64,000 nucleotides of DNA from Adhaeribacter rhizoryzae (GTDB lineage: Bacteria; Bacteroidota; Bacteroidia; Cytophagales; Hymenobacteraceae): the NCBI RefSeq assembly GCF_008629685.1, contig NZ_VWSF01000015.1, forward strand, positions 1 to 64,000, written 5' to 3'. How positions within the stretch are numbered: position 1 is the first letter of the stretch; the number at the start of each line of letters is the position of its first letter. The notes beneath the pieces were generated by a model. That model saw only the letters and a list, made by a program, of their open reading frames with translations, was not told the DNA's origin and did not search any database. Below, piece after piece: positions 28,592 through 38,224 of this stretch. The translations under genes were made by a program, and so were the position numbers.

Positions 28592-29266
28592 ATGTATTAT
28601 CGCCCGCAACCTCCCACCGACCCTGAATTATTGCGCACCCTTACCCAAAAGCAAAAAGAACTTATCCAGCAGGTAATTATTCAGAAGCCTGAGTTTACCT
28701 TGCGTACCCTGGCGGGTTGCGACTCGTCTTTTATCGGCGAGAATATTTTATCGGTGTTTGTGTTGCTGCGTTATCCGGAACTAGATATTTTGGAAATACA
28801 GTATAACTATGCACCAGTAGAAATGCCTTATGTGCCGGGTTTTTTGGCATTCCGGGAAGCGCCTAATTTGCTGAAGGCTTACGAAAAACTACAAACCAAA
28901 CCCGACCTGATTATGGTAGACGGGCACGGTATTTCGCATCCGCGCCGGTTAGGAATTGCCAGTTATTTGGGTGTGTTGCTGCAAAAACCGACCATGGGCG
29001 TAGCCAAAAAAATATTGGTGGGTAAATACGAACTGCCCGCTCCGGAGAAAGGCAATCTTACCCCAATATTTCACCGCGACGAACTGATTGCGAATACCCT
29101 GCGCACGAAAGATAACGTAAAACCAGTTTTTGTCTCGGCCGGACACCTGATGGATTTGGAAACGGCCACACGCATAGCGCTAGAGACGGCGCGTAAACAC
29201 AAACTGCCCGAACCCACCCGGCTGGCTGACCACTACGCCGAGGAACTGAAGAAAGAAGTGCGTTAA
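28592..29266 (+). CDS. nfi: Endonuclease V (deoxyinosine 3'-endonuclease)
   Basis: 224 residues. All three metal-binding acidic residues of the family are present: Asp44 (LAGCDSSF), Glu89 (GFLAFREAP) and Asp110 (MVDGHG), with spacing matching the Thermotoga enzyme. The wedge motif PYVPGFL is also there. It nicks DNA at the second phosphodiester 3' of deoxyinosine, starting repair of deaminated adenine. It is convergent with the CoxE-like gene, with a 31-base gap. It probably has its own promoter. Confidence 0.94.
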   Translation: MYYRPQPPTDPELLRTLTQKQKELIQQVIIQKPEFTLRTLAGCDSSFIGENILSVFVLLRYPELDILEIQYNYAPVEMPYVPGFLAFREAPNLLKAYEKLQTKPDLIMVDGHGISHPRRLGIASYLGVLLQKPTMGVAKKILVGKYELPAPEKGNLTPIFHRDELIANTLRTKDNVKPVFVSAGHLMDLETATRIALETARKHKLPEPTRLADHYAEELKKEVR

Positions 29267-29297
29267 TAAATATTTGATAATATTTATTTCTGCAAAC

Positions 29298-30419
29298 TCA
29301 TAACCACTTAGCCAGCTTTCGTAAACTGGCGACATTATGCACGGGCGCTAATACATTAATATACGGAAGGACAGTTTGCATACCGGCCACCTCGGGCCGG
29401 TAACCGGCATAACCGGCCAACGGATTTAACCAGATAACCTTCTTTGCTTTTTCCTGCAGCACTTTCATACTCTGGTCCAGTAATGGGATATCACCGGTGT
29501 CCCATCCATCGCTTAGTATTAGCACCATGGTGCGTTTGTCCAGTAGCCGGGCGGCATAGTCGGTAACAAAAGTGTGCAGGCTTTCTCCAATTTTAGTACC
29601 CCCTTGTAAGTCGAAATTTTGGACACTCAAAGCTTGTAACGCATTAGCAAAATCGTGATGGCTAAGAAGAGAGGTAATAGAATGCAGCGAGGTGCTGAAA
29701 GCAAAAGTTTCGAGGCGGCGGAATACTTGCCCAAAGGAATAAATAAATTGTAAAAGAAAGGCCGTGTACAATTCCATGGACTTGCTTATATCGCATAGCA
29801 CCACCAGTTTGAGGCGGTTGCACTTTGGCTGCCGGAAGGCAATTTCCATTAACTCGCCCCCTAACCGAATATTTTTTCGTAAGGTTCGGCGCAGGTCGGG
29901 CTGCTTTATCTTAGCTGTTTTTTCATAACGCCGGCTGGCCTGCGCGGCCAACCGCCTGGATAAAGCTTTAATAATTTTCATCATTTCCACTATATCATCG
30001 GCCGGAATCCGGGAAAAATCCTGACGGGATAAATTCTGGTGAATACTGTACGCCGCCGTTTGTTCAATCTCCTGGTGGTTATTGCCGTTCAGCCAGGATT
30101 TTAGCGCCTGGAAAGAAGGTGGGTTGGTAACCGGCTTTGCGCCAGGGGCCGCTTTGGATTTCACTTTAGCGTCTACCGCCTGGTTAATTTCCTGCCAATA
30201 CTCCAAAAATAAAGCGTCAAATTCATCTAGCTGGCTTTTACTTCGGCAAAGAACGGCTTTCAGAGCCTGCTGGAAAATGGGTTGGGATTGATAATCAATA
30301 AAGCTTAAGCTTTTAAGGGCAGTAGCTTCTTCCTCCGCACTAAGGGCAAACCCTTTCTGCCGCAGAAACCGGCAGAATTGCACGATATTACCGGAGAGTG
30401 AGGTTTGGCGCAGAATCAA
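29298..30419 (-). CDS. CoxE-like von Willebrand factor A protein
   Basis: 373 residues. The C-terminal half (about 190-370) is a VWA domain with an intact metal-ion site: VVLCDISKSMELYTAF (DxSxS) and LSDGWDTGD. The N-terminal half is the helical region typical of CoxE proteins. CoxE pairs with the MoxR-type ATPase CoxD, whose stop codon overlaps this gene's start by 4 bases (ATGA). In carboxydotrophs the pair matures the molybdenum site of the Cox hydroxylase; here it probably serves the hydroxylase encoded upstream on the same strand. Confidence 0.85.
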   Translation of the reverse strand: MILRQTSLSGNIVQFCRFLRQKGFALSAEEEATALKSLSFIDYQSQPIFQQALKAVLCRSKSQLDEFDALFLEYWQEINQAVDAKVKSKAAPGAKPVTNPPSFQALKSWLNGNNHQEIEQTAAYSIHQNLSRQDFSRIPADDIVEMMKIIKALSRRLAAQASRRYEKTAKIKQPDLRRTLRKNIRLGGELMEIAFRQPKCNRLKLVVLCDISKSMELYTAFLLQFIYSFGQVFRRLETFAFSTSLHSITSLLSHHDFANALQALSVQNFDLQGGTKIGESLHTFVTDYAARLLDKRTMVLILSDGWDTGDIPLLDQSMKVLQEKAKKVIWLNPLAGYAGYRPEVAGMQTVLPYINVLAPVHNVASLRKLAKWL

Positions 30420-31333
30420 AGATTATCTAATTTGGAGTGTATCCCGGTTTTTTCCAGCAACTGGCTTAAACTCATTTGTACCTGCCTGGTATCGTGCCAG
30501 TCTTTCAGCACTACGCCTAAGGTTTGTTCTACCATGTCTTTATCCAGGTGGTCGATGTGCAAGATGCTTAAAGCCCGGGCCCAATCCAGGGTTTCGGCAA
30601 TGCCGGGAGTTTTTTCTAATTTCAACAGGCGGAGTTGCGCCATAAAACCACATATCTGCTGGCTTAACCTAGCATCTATACCGGGTACTTTCTGGCGAAC
30701 TATATTTAATTCTTTTTCGAAATCCGGGTAATCGATGTACAAGTATAAACAGCGGCGACGGAGGGCTTCGGATAATTCGCGGGTGCGGTTACTGGTTAAT
30801 ATTACCTGCGGAATATGCGTGGCGGTAATGGTGCCAATTTCCGGAATAGTAATCTGCCATTCACTCAGCACTTCGAGTAAAAAGCTTTCAAATTCTTCGT
30901 CCGAACGATCTACTTCGTCTATTAGTAATACAGGTTGCTGGTGGTAAGTGATGGCCTGCAGCAATGGCCTTTTCATTAAAAAAGTATCGCTAAAAATAGT
31001 TTTCTCTTTTTCTTCTACCGATTGCTTTTCCTGTTCCAGCATTTTTAAATGCAGCAGTTGCCGGTGGTAGTTCCATTCGTACAACGCGTGGCTGGCATCC
31101 AAGCCTTCGTAACATTGCAACCGGATAAGATCGGTTTCCAACACCCGGGCCATTACTTTGGCAATTTCGGTTTTACCCACGCCGGCCGGCCCTTCAATTA
31201 ATAAAGGCTTGTTAAGTTGAAACGAAAGAAAAACCGACATCGCCACCGACTGATCAGTGATATAACCTTGCTGCTGCAACAGGTGGCTAATATTGGTTAG
31301 GGTAATTTGATTTTGACTGCTCTGATTATTCAA
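30416..31333 (-). CDS. MoxR/CoxD-like AAA+ ATPase
   Basis: 305 residues. Walker A is LIEGPAGVGKTEIAKVMA, Walker B PVLLIDEVDRSDEEFESFL, sensor 1 QVILTSNRTRELSEALRRR with the arginine finger. The MoxR subfamily is shown by the insertion pattern and the C-terminal lid (about 215-300). CoxD is required for inserting sulfur/copper at the molybdenum centre of CO dehydrogenase. This enzyme likely remodels the hydroxylase with its VWA partner. A palindromic repeat (31431-31497) separates it from the next upstream gene. Confidence 0.88.
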   Translation of the reverse strand: MNNQSSQNQITLTNISHLLQQQGYITDQSVAMSVFLSFQLNKPLLIEGPAGVGKTEIAKVMARVLETDLIRLQCYEGLDASHALYEWNYHRQLLHLKMLEQEKQSVEEKEKTIFSDTFLMKRPLLQAITYHQQPVLLIDEVDRSDEEFESFLLEVLSEWQITIPEIGTITATHIPQVILTSNRTRELSEALRRRCLYLYIDYPDFEKELNIVRQKVPGIDARLSQQICGFMAQLRLLKLEKTPGIAETLDWARALSILHIDHLDKDMVEQTLGVVLKDWHDTRQVQMSLSQLLEKTGIHSKLDNL

Positions 31334-31430
31334 GCTGGAATATTTAAAAAAATATTTGGGAAAGGGGGGGAAACAATTATTAAAATAAAATAGCTTTTAC
31401 CTATTTACTTTCTATAAGTCTTTGAAGCCC

Positions 31431-31497
31431 ACATCTGTCATTCAGGAGGAAACTTGTTAGTAAGTCACGAACAAGTTTCCTCCTGAATGACAGATGT
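31431..31497. repeat. GIY-YIG-type palindrome without gene, copy B
   Basis: Perfect 28-bp arms, ACATCTGTCATTCAGGAGGA (31431-31450) continuing to 31458, and its complement 31470-31497, with an 11-base spacer. It shares the TGTCATTCAGGAGGAAAC core with the GIY-YIG element at 14574. The remainder of the 313-base gap is gene-free. Confidence 0.85.
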
Positions 31498-31646
31498 AAG
31501 TTCCATAAGCTTTTATCCTTTTAAACTCTTGCTAAAAATTAAAGCTTTGCCCGACTACTTGCCGGTGAAAACTCACAGCAAGGGTACTGACTAGCCTATA
31601 ATTATTATGCTATACAGCTTCCATGTAAGGTTATAGTTTAATAAAA

Positions 31647-32114
31647 TTAATCAAAGCAAATTTCTCCGGTTACATCTTCGGTGAAGGAGCCGTTAGTTGG
31701 GTTTACTGCGCCTTCCAGCACCAACGTGCCGGTTGCGCCGGATAACTTTCCAGTACCACTACCTTCTATGGCTACTGCGGTAGCAAAAAATTGGGTTCCG
31801 ATAAACTGCCCGTTGTTAATTTCGAATTCCAGGGTACCTTGCCTGGTAGTAAATACCAGGGTGCCGATAAACGTATCTGGGGTTACAGGAGATGTAAATT
31901 CGGCTCGGGTAGTACCGTGCAACAAACCACCCCCAATAATTTCCGCTTCGGTAACTGTAACAACTTCCGTAGGGGCGCTAAGAATAACGCCGTTGCCTTT
32001 GGCATTTATTTTATGGCAGCCTCTAATGGCGGGTACCCAGGCCGAGGAAATAATTACTAAAACCGCTATCAGTAAAAAAACAGCAACGGGTAAAATTTGA
32101 TTTAACTTTTTCAT
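31647..32114 (-). CDS. Secreted beta-barrel-like protein of unknown function
   Basis: 155 residues with an N-terminal signal or anchor (LPVAVFLLIAVLVIISSAW). The mature part is glycine/threonine-rich and predicted all-beta: GNGVILSAPTEVVTVTEAEI, FIGTLVFTTRQGTLEFEI, then GSGTGKLSGATGTLVLEGAV. The last resembles the closing strands of allene-oxide-cyclase-like or DUF3224-type barrels, a tentative comparison. It sits inside the molybdenum hydroxylase cluster, between the FAD subunit and CoxD, on the same strand. No function can be assigned. Confidence 0.55.
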   Translation of the reverse strand: MKKLNQILPVAVFLLIAVLVIISSAWVPAIRGCHKINAKGNGVILSAPTEVVTVTEAEIIGGGLLHGTTRAEFTSPVTPDTFIGTLVFTTRQGTLEFEINNGQFIGTQFFATAVAIEGSGTGKLSGATGTLVLEGAVNPTNGSFTEDVTGEICFD

Positions 32115-32176
32115 TATTAATATTTTTAAATTTAATAGGCTGTTACTTAAACCACAGCCAGAAACTTTACCGCCGT

Positions 32177-33013
32177 CTACATTACCGCCTGGAGGGCTCT
32201 TTTCAGATACACTTTGGCCAGGTGTTTCCGGTATTCTGCCGAGGCAAAATTATCGCTTAATATATCTACCCCCACTACGGCCGCAGTCTGCGCTTCCTGC
32301 ATAGCAGCATCATCCATGGTTTTGCCCGAAACAGCCTTTTCAGCGCCCGCATCGCGGAAAGCAAAATCTGCTACGCCGGTGAAGGCAATATTTATTCTGC
32401 CATCGGGTAACCGCAACACCGCACAACCCACAATGGCAAACCGGGAGGCAGGATTCTCGAATTTTAAGTAAACCGATTTGGACCCTTCTGCCGGAATAGG
32501 CACCCGGATAGCCGTAATAATTTCGTTTTCCTGCAATTCGGTAGAGAAAAGGCCGGTAAAAAATTCGGTTGCTTTTAGGGTTCTTTTGCCGCTGGTGCCG
32601 GCTAATTCAATGTTAGCATCCGCCGCCAGCACCAGGGCCGGCCAGTCGGCGGCCGGGTCGGCATGGGCCAGGCTGCCGCCCATGGTTCCCCGGTTTCGCA
32701 CCTGTTCATCGCCAATCATTTTGGCCGCTTCGTGAAAAAACGGCAAGTGCTGTTGAATCAGGTCGTTGTGCAGAATATCGTTGTGGGTAGTGCCGGCATT
32801 TATTACTATTTCGCCGTCTTCTTCCCGGATGCCTTTCAGGGCCGGAATATCGCCAATATCAATCAGCAATGCGGGTTGGTTTAAACGTAGTTTCATAGCG
32901 GGTATCAGGCTGTAACCACCGGCTAATAATTTGCCTTCGCCTCCGGATGCCAAAGAAGTCAGAGCTTCTTCCACGCTGGATACTTTTTTATATTCAAATG
33001 CTACAGGTATCAT
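32177..33013 (-). CDS. Molybdenum hydroxylase FAD-binding subunit (CoxM-like)
   Basis: 278 residues. The FAD-binding signatures are AGGYSLIPAMKLRLNQPA (near 32-50) and NRGTMGGSLAHADPAADWPA (near 106-126). The C-terminal CO dehydrogenase flavoprotein domain covers about 170-275. It takes electrons from the iron-sulfur subunit to FAD and then to the quinone pool or another acceptor. It lies 88 bases downstream of the large subunit in an operon ordered small-large-medium. Confidence 0.92.
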   Translation of the reverse strand: MIPVAFEYKKVSSVEEALTSLASGGEGKLLAGGYSLIPAMKLRLNQPALLIDIGDIPALKGIREEDGEIVINAGTTHNDILHNDLIQQHLPFFHEAAKMIGDEQVRNRGTMGGSLAHADPAADWPALVLAADANIELAGTSGKRTLKATEFFTGLFSTELQENEIITAIRVPIPAEGSKSVYLKFENPASRFAIVGCAVLRLPDGRINIAFTGVADFAFRDAGAEKAVSGKTMDDAAMQEAQTAAVVGVDILSDNFASAEYRKHLAKVYLKRALQAVM

Positions 33014-33100
33014 TTTTCAGAATTAAGAGGTTAAAAACAGCGTAAGATGGTGTTAAGGAGGTATTCAGTTATATGCTTTCCACCTTTAAATTCCTGTTGC

Positions 33101-35488
33101 TTATGTATTAACAGGCGTTTGCATGGCGCGCCAAACCCTTTCGGAAGTGAGGGGCATCCGGATATCTTTCACCTGGTGGCCGCCGCTCCATAAGGCATCA
33201 ATTACAGCGTTAACCACCGCAGGCGTAGAACCAATGGTACCGGCTTCGCCGGCTCCTTTTACGCCCAGCGGATTATGCGGACAAGGCGTAACCTGGGTAG
33301 CGGTTTCGAACAACGGGAAGTCGTCGGCCCGGGGCATGCAATAATCCATGTAGGTAGCATTGGTTAGCTGGCCATTGCTGTCGTATTCGGCCCCTTCAAA
33401 CAAAGCTTGCCCTACACCTTGCGCCACACCCCCGTGAATTTGTCCTTCCACGATCATGGGGTTAATAATATTACCAACATCATCCACCGCAATAAACCGC
33501 TGCAGGGCTACTTTGCCAGTGTCTTTTTCTACTTCTACCACCGCAATATGGCAACCAAACGGATAAGTAAAGTTGGCCGGATCGTAAAAGCTGCTGAAGT
33601 CCAGACCCGGTTCTAAATCTTTAGGGTAGATGTGCGGCACGTAAGCGGTTAAGGCCACATCGCCAAAACTAACGGATTTATCGGTACCTTTAACGGTAAA
33701 CTGGCCGTGCTCAAATTCCATGTCATCGGCGTTGGCCTCCAGTCGGTGGGCGGCTATTTTTTTACCTTTTTCAATTATTTTTTCCAGGCTTCTGATAATG
33801 GCCGAACCGCCCACGGCTAAACTCCTGGAACCGTACGTGCCCATACCAAAAGCCACGCTATCGGTATCGCCGTGCACAATATCGATGTCTTCCATAGGGA
33901 TACCCAATTTACTAGCAACCACTTGGGCAAAAGTTGTTTCGTGGCCTTGGCCGTGTGCGTGGGAACCCGTAAATACACTTACCTTTCCGGTAGGTTGCAC
34001 CCGCACCTGGCCTACTTCGAATAACCCGGCCCGGGCACCCAACGAACCAACTACCGCCGAAGGCGCAATGCCGCAGGCTTCGATGTAAGTAGAAAAACCA
34101 ACCCCTAATAATTTACCGTTCTGCGCTGCTTCCTGCTGCTTTTGCCGAAATTCTTTGTAGCCCAACATTTCCAATCCTTTGGTAAGCACGCCTTCGTAAT
34201 TACCACTGTCGTACTGAAGGGCTACCTGGGTCTGGAAACCCGGCTGTTCTACGCCATCGAAAGGCGGAATAAAATTCCGCAACCGCAGTTCGGCCGGGTC
34301 CATTTCCATTTCGTGCGCCGCCAAATCCATTAAGCGCTCCAGCAGGTAAGTTGCTTCGGGCCGACCGGCTCCCCGGTAAGCATCAACCGGCGTGGTGTTA
34401 GTAAATACGCCCGTAACATCTACATTAATTTTAGGCGTGGTATACAATCCCTGCAATAAGGTACCGTGCAGGTAAGTGGGCACACAAGGGCCAAAAGTAG
34501 AAAGGTAAGCCCCCAGGTTGGCGTAGGTTTTTACCCGCAAGCCTAATATTTTTCCGGTGGTATCAAATCCCATTTCGGCTTTGGTAACGTGGTCGCGGCC
34601 GTGGGCATCGGTTAAAAAACTTTCGGTTCTCTCGGCGGTCCATTTAATGGGCCGGTTAATATTTTTGGTAGCCCAGGTCAGCAAGGCTTCTTCGGGGTAA
34701 TGGAATATTTTGCTGCCAAAGCCACCACCTACATCGGGGCCAACTACCCTAACTTTGTGTTCCGGAATACCCAGTACAAAAGCACACATGAGCAAACGGA
34801 TTACATGGGGGTTTTGGGTACTGGTATACAGGGTATATTTTTCACTGACGGCATCGTAAGCGGCGTTATAACTGCGGGGTTCTATGGCATTGGGCACCAC
34901 CCGCTGGTTTACAAACTCCAGGGTAGTTAGGTGGGCGGCATCGGCTAAGGCTTGGTCTACTTCTTCTTTCGGGTTGCCCAATTCCCAATCAAAACATATA
35001 TTATTAGGAGCCAGATCATGTACCAATGGTGCGCCGGGTTTAACGGCTTTGGCGGCATCTACCGTTACCGGTAATTCTTCATAATCTACCAGTACCATTT
35101 GGGCCGCATCTTTAGCCTGTTCGCGGGTTTCGGCAATAACTACCGCCACCGCATCGCCTACATACCGGGCTTTATCCTCAACCAGTAAGGCATGCTTTGG
35201 CTCTTTCATGGTATCGCCGTTTTTAAAGTTTACTTGCCAGCCGCAGGGTACACCGTTAATGGCGGCTACATCAGCACCGGTGTAAATGGCTACTACGCCG
35301 GGCATGGCTTTGGCTACTTCTAAATCTACCCCAACTATTTTGGCGTGGGCGTAAGGGCTTCTTACAAAGCAGGCATAAGTCTGCAAGGGCAGCACAATAT
35401 CATCGGTATACCGGCCTTTGCCGGTAATAAATCTTTTATCTTCTACCCGTTTCACGGATTTTCCGATCATGCCGTTGGTGGTGCTCAT
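33101..35488 (-). CDS. Molybdopterin-binding large subunit (CoxL-like, form II type)
   Basis: 795 residues, typical length. The N-terminal domain starts [18 protein letters not shown]. Cofactor-binding signatures follow: [32 protein letters not shown] and the active-site glutamate in [12 protein letters not shown]. The loop AYRGAGR is that of form II or related hydroxylases, not the AYRCSFR of true aerobic CO dehydrogenase, so CO need not be the substrate; an aldehyde, purine or N-heterocycle is possible. Its start overlaps the iron-sulfur subunit stop by 4 bases. Confidence 0.93.
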   Translation of the reverse strand: MSTTNGMIGKSVKRVEDKRFITGKGRYTDDIVLPLQTYACFVRSPYAHAKIVGVDLEVAKAMPGVVAIYTGADVAAINGVPCGWQVNFKNGDTMKEPKHALLVEDKARYVGDAVAVVIAETREQAKDAAQMVLVDYEELPVTVDAAKAVKPGAPLVHDLAPNNICFDWELGNPKEEVDQALADAAHLTTLEFVNQRVVPNAIEPRSYNAAYDAVSEKYTLYTSTQNPHVIRLLMCAFVLGIPEHKVRVVGPDVGGGFGSKIFHYPEEALLTWATKNINRPIKWTAERTESFLTDAHGRDHVTKAEMGFDTTGKILGLRVKTYANLGAYLSTFGPCVPTYLHGTLLQGLYTTPKINVDVTGVFTNTTPVDAYRGAGRPEATYLLERLMDLAAHEMEMDPAELRLRNFIPPFDGVEQPGFQTQVALQYDSGNYEGVLTKGLEMLGYKEFRQKQQEAAQNGKLLGVGFSTYIEACGIAPSAVVGSLGARAGLFEVGQVRVQPTGKVSVFTGSHAHGQGHETTFAQVVASKLGIPMEDIDIVHGDTDSVAFGMGTYGSRSLAVGGSAIIRSLEKIIEKGKKIAAHRLEANADDMEFEHGQFTVKGTDKSVSFGDVALTAYVPHIYPKDLEPGLDFSSFYDPANFTYPFGCHIAVVEVEKDTGKVALQRFIAVDDVGNIINPMIVEGQIHGGVAQGVGQALFEGAEYDSNGQLTNATYMDYCMPRADDFPLFETATQVTPCPHNPLGVKGAGEAGTIGSTPAVVNAVIDALWSGGHQVKDIRMPLTSERVWRAMQTPVNT

Positions 35489-35967
35489 GCGGGTACCTCC
35501 TCTCTATTAGCTATTTTGGCAGCTGCATATTGCACCGCTTTCACAATATTCTGGTAACCAGTGCAACGGCATAAATGGCCTTTCAGGGCGTGGCGAATGT
35601 CTTCTTCAGATGGGTCGGGGTTGTTCTTCAAAAAATCGGTCATGGTCATCAGAATGCCCGGCGTACAAAAGCCGCATTGCAGGCCATGCATTTCTTTAAA
35701 CCCTTCCTGCAGCACGTGCATTTCTCCGTTAGGCGCTAATCCTTCCACCGTAAGTATTTCGCAACCATCGGCCTGAACGGCAAACATGGTGCAGCTTTTG
35801 GTGGGCTTGCTGTTTACCTGAACCGTGCAGGCACCGCAAATGCTGGTATCGCAGCCGACGTGCGTGCCGGTCAGGTGCAATACCTCGCGCAGGTAATGCA
35901 CCAGCAATAACCGCGGTTCAACTTCGTGGGTATAATCAACGCCGTTGACTTTTACTTTAATTTGCAT
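35485..35967 (-). CDS. [2Fe-2S] iron-sulfur subunit (CoxS-like)
   Basis: 160 residues from ATG 35967. A start 14 codons upstream is possible, but [16 protein letters not shown] is the usual beginning of the family. The N-terminal plant-ferredoxin cluster site is [13 protein letters not shown]...SC; the C-terminal helical cluster site is CGFCTPG and CRCTGYQNI. Both [2Fe-2S] centres are complete. It relays electrons from molybdenum to FAD. It is cytoplasmic and translationally coupled to the large subunit. Confidence 0.94.
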   Translation of the reverse strand: MQIKVKVNGVDYTHEVEPRLLLVHYLREVLHLTGTHVGCDTSICGACTVQVNSKPTKSCTMFAVQADGCEILTVEGLAPNGEMHVLQEGFKEMHGLQCGFCTPGILMTMTDFLKNNPDPSEEDIRHALKGHLCRCTGYQNIVKAVQYAAAKIANREEVPA

Positions 35968-36012
35968 AGTGGTGGATTTATGGTTGAAGAAATAGAACCT
36001 TGAATACAACTT

Positions 36013-36063
36013 AGGTTTTCCTTTTCTGCCTTTCAGCTTTAGAAATATTGAAAAGGAAAACCT
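36013..36063 (-). promoter_or_regulatory. 14-bp-arm hairpin between CoxG- and CoxS-like genes
   Basis: AGGTTTTCCTTTTC (36013-36026) and its exact complement (36050-36063) enclose a 23-base loop. It lies 46 bases upstream of the CoxS-like start and could modulate read-through from the CoxG-like gene or protect the downstream mRNA. The remaining gap up to 36296 holds no gene. Confidence 0.55.
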
Positions 36064-36296
36064 GATTAAGCCGGTAATAGACTAATTCAGAACAGAGAAT
36101 AATATTTTAATTAACTACAAGATTTTCGCTAGACCTATATAGCCACCTTTACCCTTCTACTATTAGGATGGAAGCTTTTCTGGCACTACAGCCATTGGAT
36201 AAGTACCTAATCCTTTACCTAAAGAGTTATAAAATCCAGATCAGGTGCTTTGCGTTATATATTAAAATAATGAATATTCTATTGCCCACTATTCTG

Positions 36297-36746
36297 TTAA
36301 GAAGCAGATTGAGCGAGTTCTTTTTCCAGGTTAGTAAAAAATTGCTTGGTTAAGGTATTAGCCACGCCGCCAATAACCCGTTGACCCATACCGGCCAATA
36401 TACCGGAAAGCCGGGCATCCCCATCGAAAGAAACTTCGGTGTGGTTATCATCTACGGGCACTAAATTCACTTTTACGGCCGCGTTAGCATTGCCCACTTT
36501 ACTGCTCTGCTGCACTTTTAAGGTAAAGTTTTTTTCTTCCGTTATGTCTTCCAATTGCATGTTACCGGAGAAGGAGCCATTTACCGGACCCAGTTTAATT
36601 TGGAGCGTAGATACAAAAGAATTTTCACCGATTTGTTCCAGCGAACTTACGCCCGGCATTATTCTGGCAAGCGTATCTATGTCCATTAATTTTTCCCATA
36701 CTTGGGCAGGAGCTGCATTCAGAACTTGTTTGCCGGTTAGCTGCAT
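36297..36746 (-). CDS. SRPBCC-fold CoxG-like protein
   Basis: 149 residues. The opening is characteristic of CoxG/CO dehydrogenase subunit G: LTGKQVLNAAPAQVWEKLMD, followed by ARIMPGVSSLEQIGENSF and the FDGDARLSGILAGMGQRVI segment, ending in an amphipathic helix. The START/SRPBCC fold binds hydrophobic ligands; CoxG recruits the hydroxylase to the membrane in some bacteria. It is first on its strand in the cluster and probably co-transcribed with the S, L and M genes. Confidence 0.88.
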   Translation of the reverse strand: MQLTGKQVLNAAPAQVWEKLMDIDTLARIMPGVSSLEQIGENSFVSTLQIKLGPVNGSFSGNMQLEDITEEKNFTLKVQQSSKVGNANAAVKVNLVPVDDNHTEVSFDGDARLSGILAGMGQRVIGGVANTLTKQFFTNLEKELAQSAS

Positions 36747-37362
36747 AGGCTTAGAAGAAAACCAGGTTAAGTTATCTTAATGGATTTTACTAATCAGCAC
36801 TAATTTTAAAGCGCTGAAAAATAATTTAAACAGATGCGGGAATAGCAGCGAGCGGTGTTCCGGTTTTGAAAAGAAAAAAATGGCTAACCACTGCTTTCCT
36901 CCTTTATAAAGAAGATTATTATAAATTTATAAATTTAAAATTATATAGCTACAAAATTCCTTATTATTTTTCCGGGATTTTTTGCACTGCTCACCTTTGC
37001 TTCCGAACAGAAAGTTTTTGTTCAGGCTTTTAGGTAATAAAAATCAACAAACATTAGGGTAAAATATAGAATTAGCGGCTTCCTATAAGCTGCTACAGTT
37101 TTCGCTTTGTGTTTATTGTTTCCCGGTTTTAACAGCCAGATAAATATCATCAATATTTTTAAGATTTACTACCTGCAGCGTATCTCTTTGGCCGGCTATT
37201 TCGGGTAATATTTAATCGAAACAAGTACGGTAAGAAATATCCTTAACCGGTATTCGAAACCGGTGAGGTGTTTAAAGTCAATAATTTAGAATTAAAAAAT
37301 CCAAAACCATTAACACCGGATTAAGGTAAACTTTAATCACACTAAAACAAAACCTTAAAACT
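36747..37362. other. Divergent intergenic region, 616 bases
   Basis: Lies between the Cox-like cluster (minus) and the SDR pair (plus), so it should hold both promoters. A very AT-rich block at about 36900-36960 (repeats of ATAAATTTA) is the main feature. No gene or RNA recognised. Confidence 0.45.
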
Positions 37363-38163
37363 ATGAATACTTCATCTGGAAAAAATGCTCTGATAACGGG
37401 TGCCTCCAGCGGCATTGGCTACGAACTAACCCGCTGCTTTGCCCAGGATGGCCATAATGTAATAATGGTGGCTAACCACGAAGACAAACTGCAGCAAGCA
37501 GCGCAGCAAATAAGAACCGAATTTCCGCTGGTAACAATCCAAACAGTTTCAATTGATTTAAGCCGCGATGGCGCCGCCGACCGGCTGTATTCCGAAGTGC
37601 AGGACAAAGGCTTTCAGGTAGATTTCCTGGTAAATAATGCCGGTTTCGGCGAAAGAGGACCCTTCCTGGAAAACGAACTAGACAAAGAATTAGCCCTGAT
37701 TCACCTGAACGTAATTACCCTGGTTACCCTAACCAAACGGTATTTAAGAGAAATGGTAAGCCGTGGTTCGGGTAAAATATTGCAGGTTTCGTCGGTAGCA
37801 GCTTTTTTACCGCACCCCCTGCTGGCTGTTTACGCCGCCAGTAAATCATTTGTATTGTCTTTTTCCGAGTCGCTGCAAAACGAAATAAAAGACACGCCGG
37901 TTAGCATTACAATTTTGTGTCCGCCACCCACCGAAACCAACTTTTTTGAGGTGGCTAACATGGAGAATTCTAAAATTGCAAACTCCTCGCAGGTGCAGGA
38001 AGCCGACGAAGTAGCCAAAGCTGGTTATGCCGGATTAATGAAAGGCGATGCCCGCGTGTTGCCAACTTTTGTTGCGAAGCTGTACGCTGCCCAAGGCATT
38101 ACCTTACCCGATTCGGTTAATGCCGCCATTGTGCATAAGCAACTGGAAGACGTAAAAAAATAA
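37363..38163 (+). CDS. Short-chain dehydrogenase/reductase (SDR)
   Basis: 266 residues. The classical SDR cofactor motif TGASSGIG is at 11-18, the NAG motif in NNAGFGERGPF (about 91), the catalytic Ser in QVSSVAAFLP, and the Tyr-x3-Lys pair in YAASK. These are consistent with an NADP-linked oxidoreductase acting on an unknown small substrate. It is followed after 61 bases by a close paralogue and ends in a strong hairpin terminator. It belongs to the DltE/YqjQ-like group by general appearance. Confidence 0.88.
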   Translation: MNTSSGKNALITGASSGIGYELTRCFAQDGHNVIMVANHEDKLQQAAQQIRTEFPLVTIQTVSIDLSRDGAADRLYSEVQDKGFQVDFLVNNAGFGERGPFLENELDKELALIHLNVITLVTLTKRYLREMVSRGSGKILQVSSVAAFLPHPLLAVYAASKSFVLSFSESLQNEIKDTPVSITILCPPPTETNFFEVANMENSKIANSSQVQEADEVAKAGYAGLMKGDARVLPTFVAKLYAAQGITLPDSVNAAIVHKQLEDVKK

Positions 38164-38170
38164 TATTCTA

Positions 38171-38198
38171 AAGCTCCCGGCCACAACCGGGAGCTTTT
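38171..38198 (+). terminator. Strong hairpin between the two SDR genes
   Basis: AAGCTCCCGG (38171-38180) and CCGGGAGCTT (38187-38196), 6-base loop, then TTTT. It ends the first SDR transcript or attenuates expression of the second. Confidence 0.85.
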
Positions 38199-38224
38199 TA
38201 TCTTTTAACCTAAAAATTAAAGCT

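Noticed and set aside
35968-36009. 14-codon N-terminal extension of the iron-sulfur subunit
   Set aside because: The extension is unlike the family; MQIKVKVNG at 35967 is the usual beginning.
32994-36746. True aerobic CO dehydrogenase
   Set aside because: The large-subunit active-site loop is AYRGAGR rather than AYRCSFR, so CO oxidation should not be assumed.
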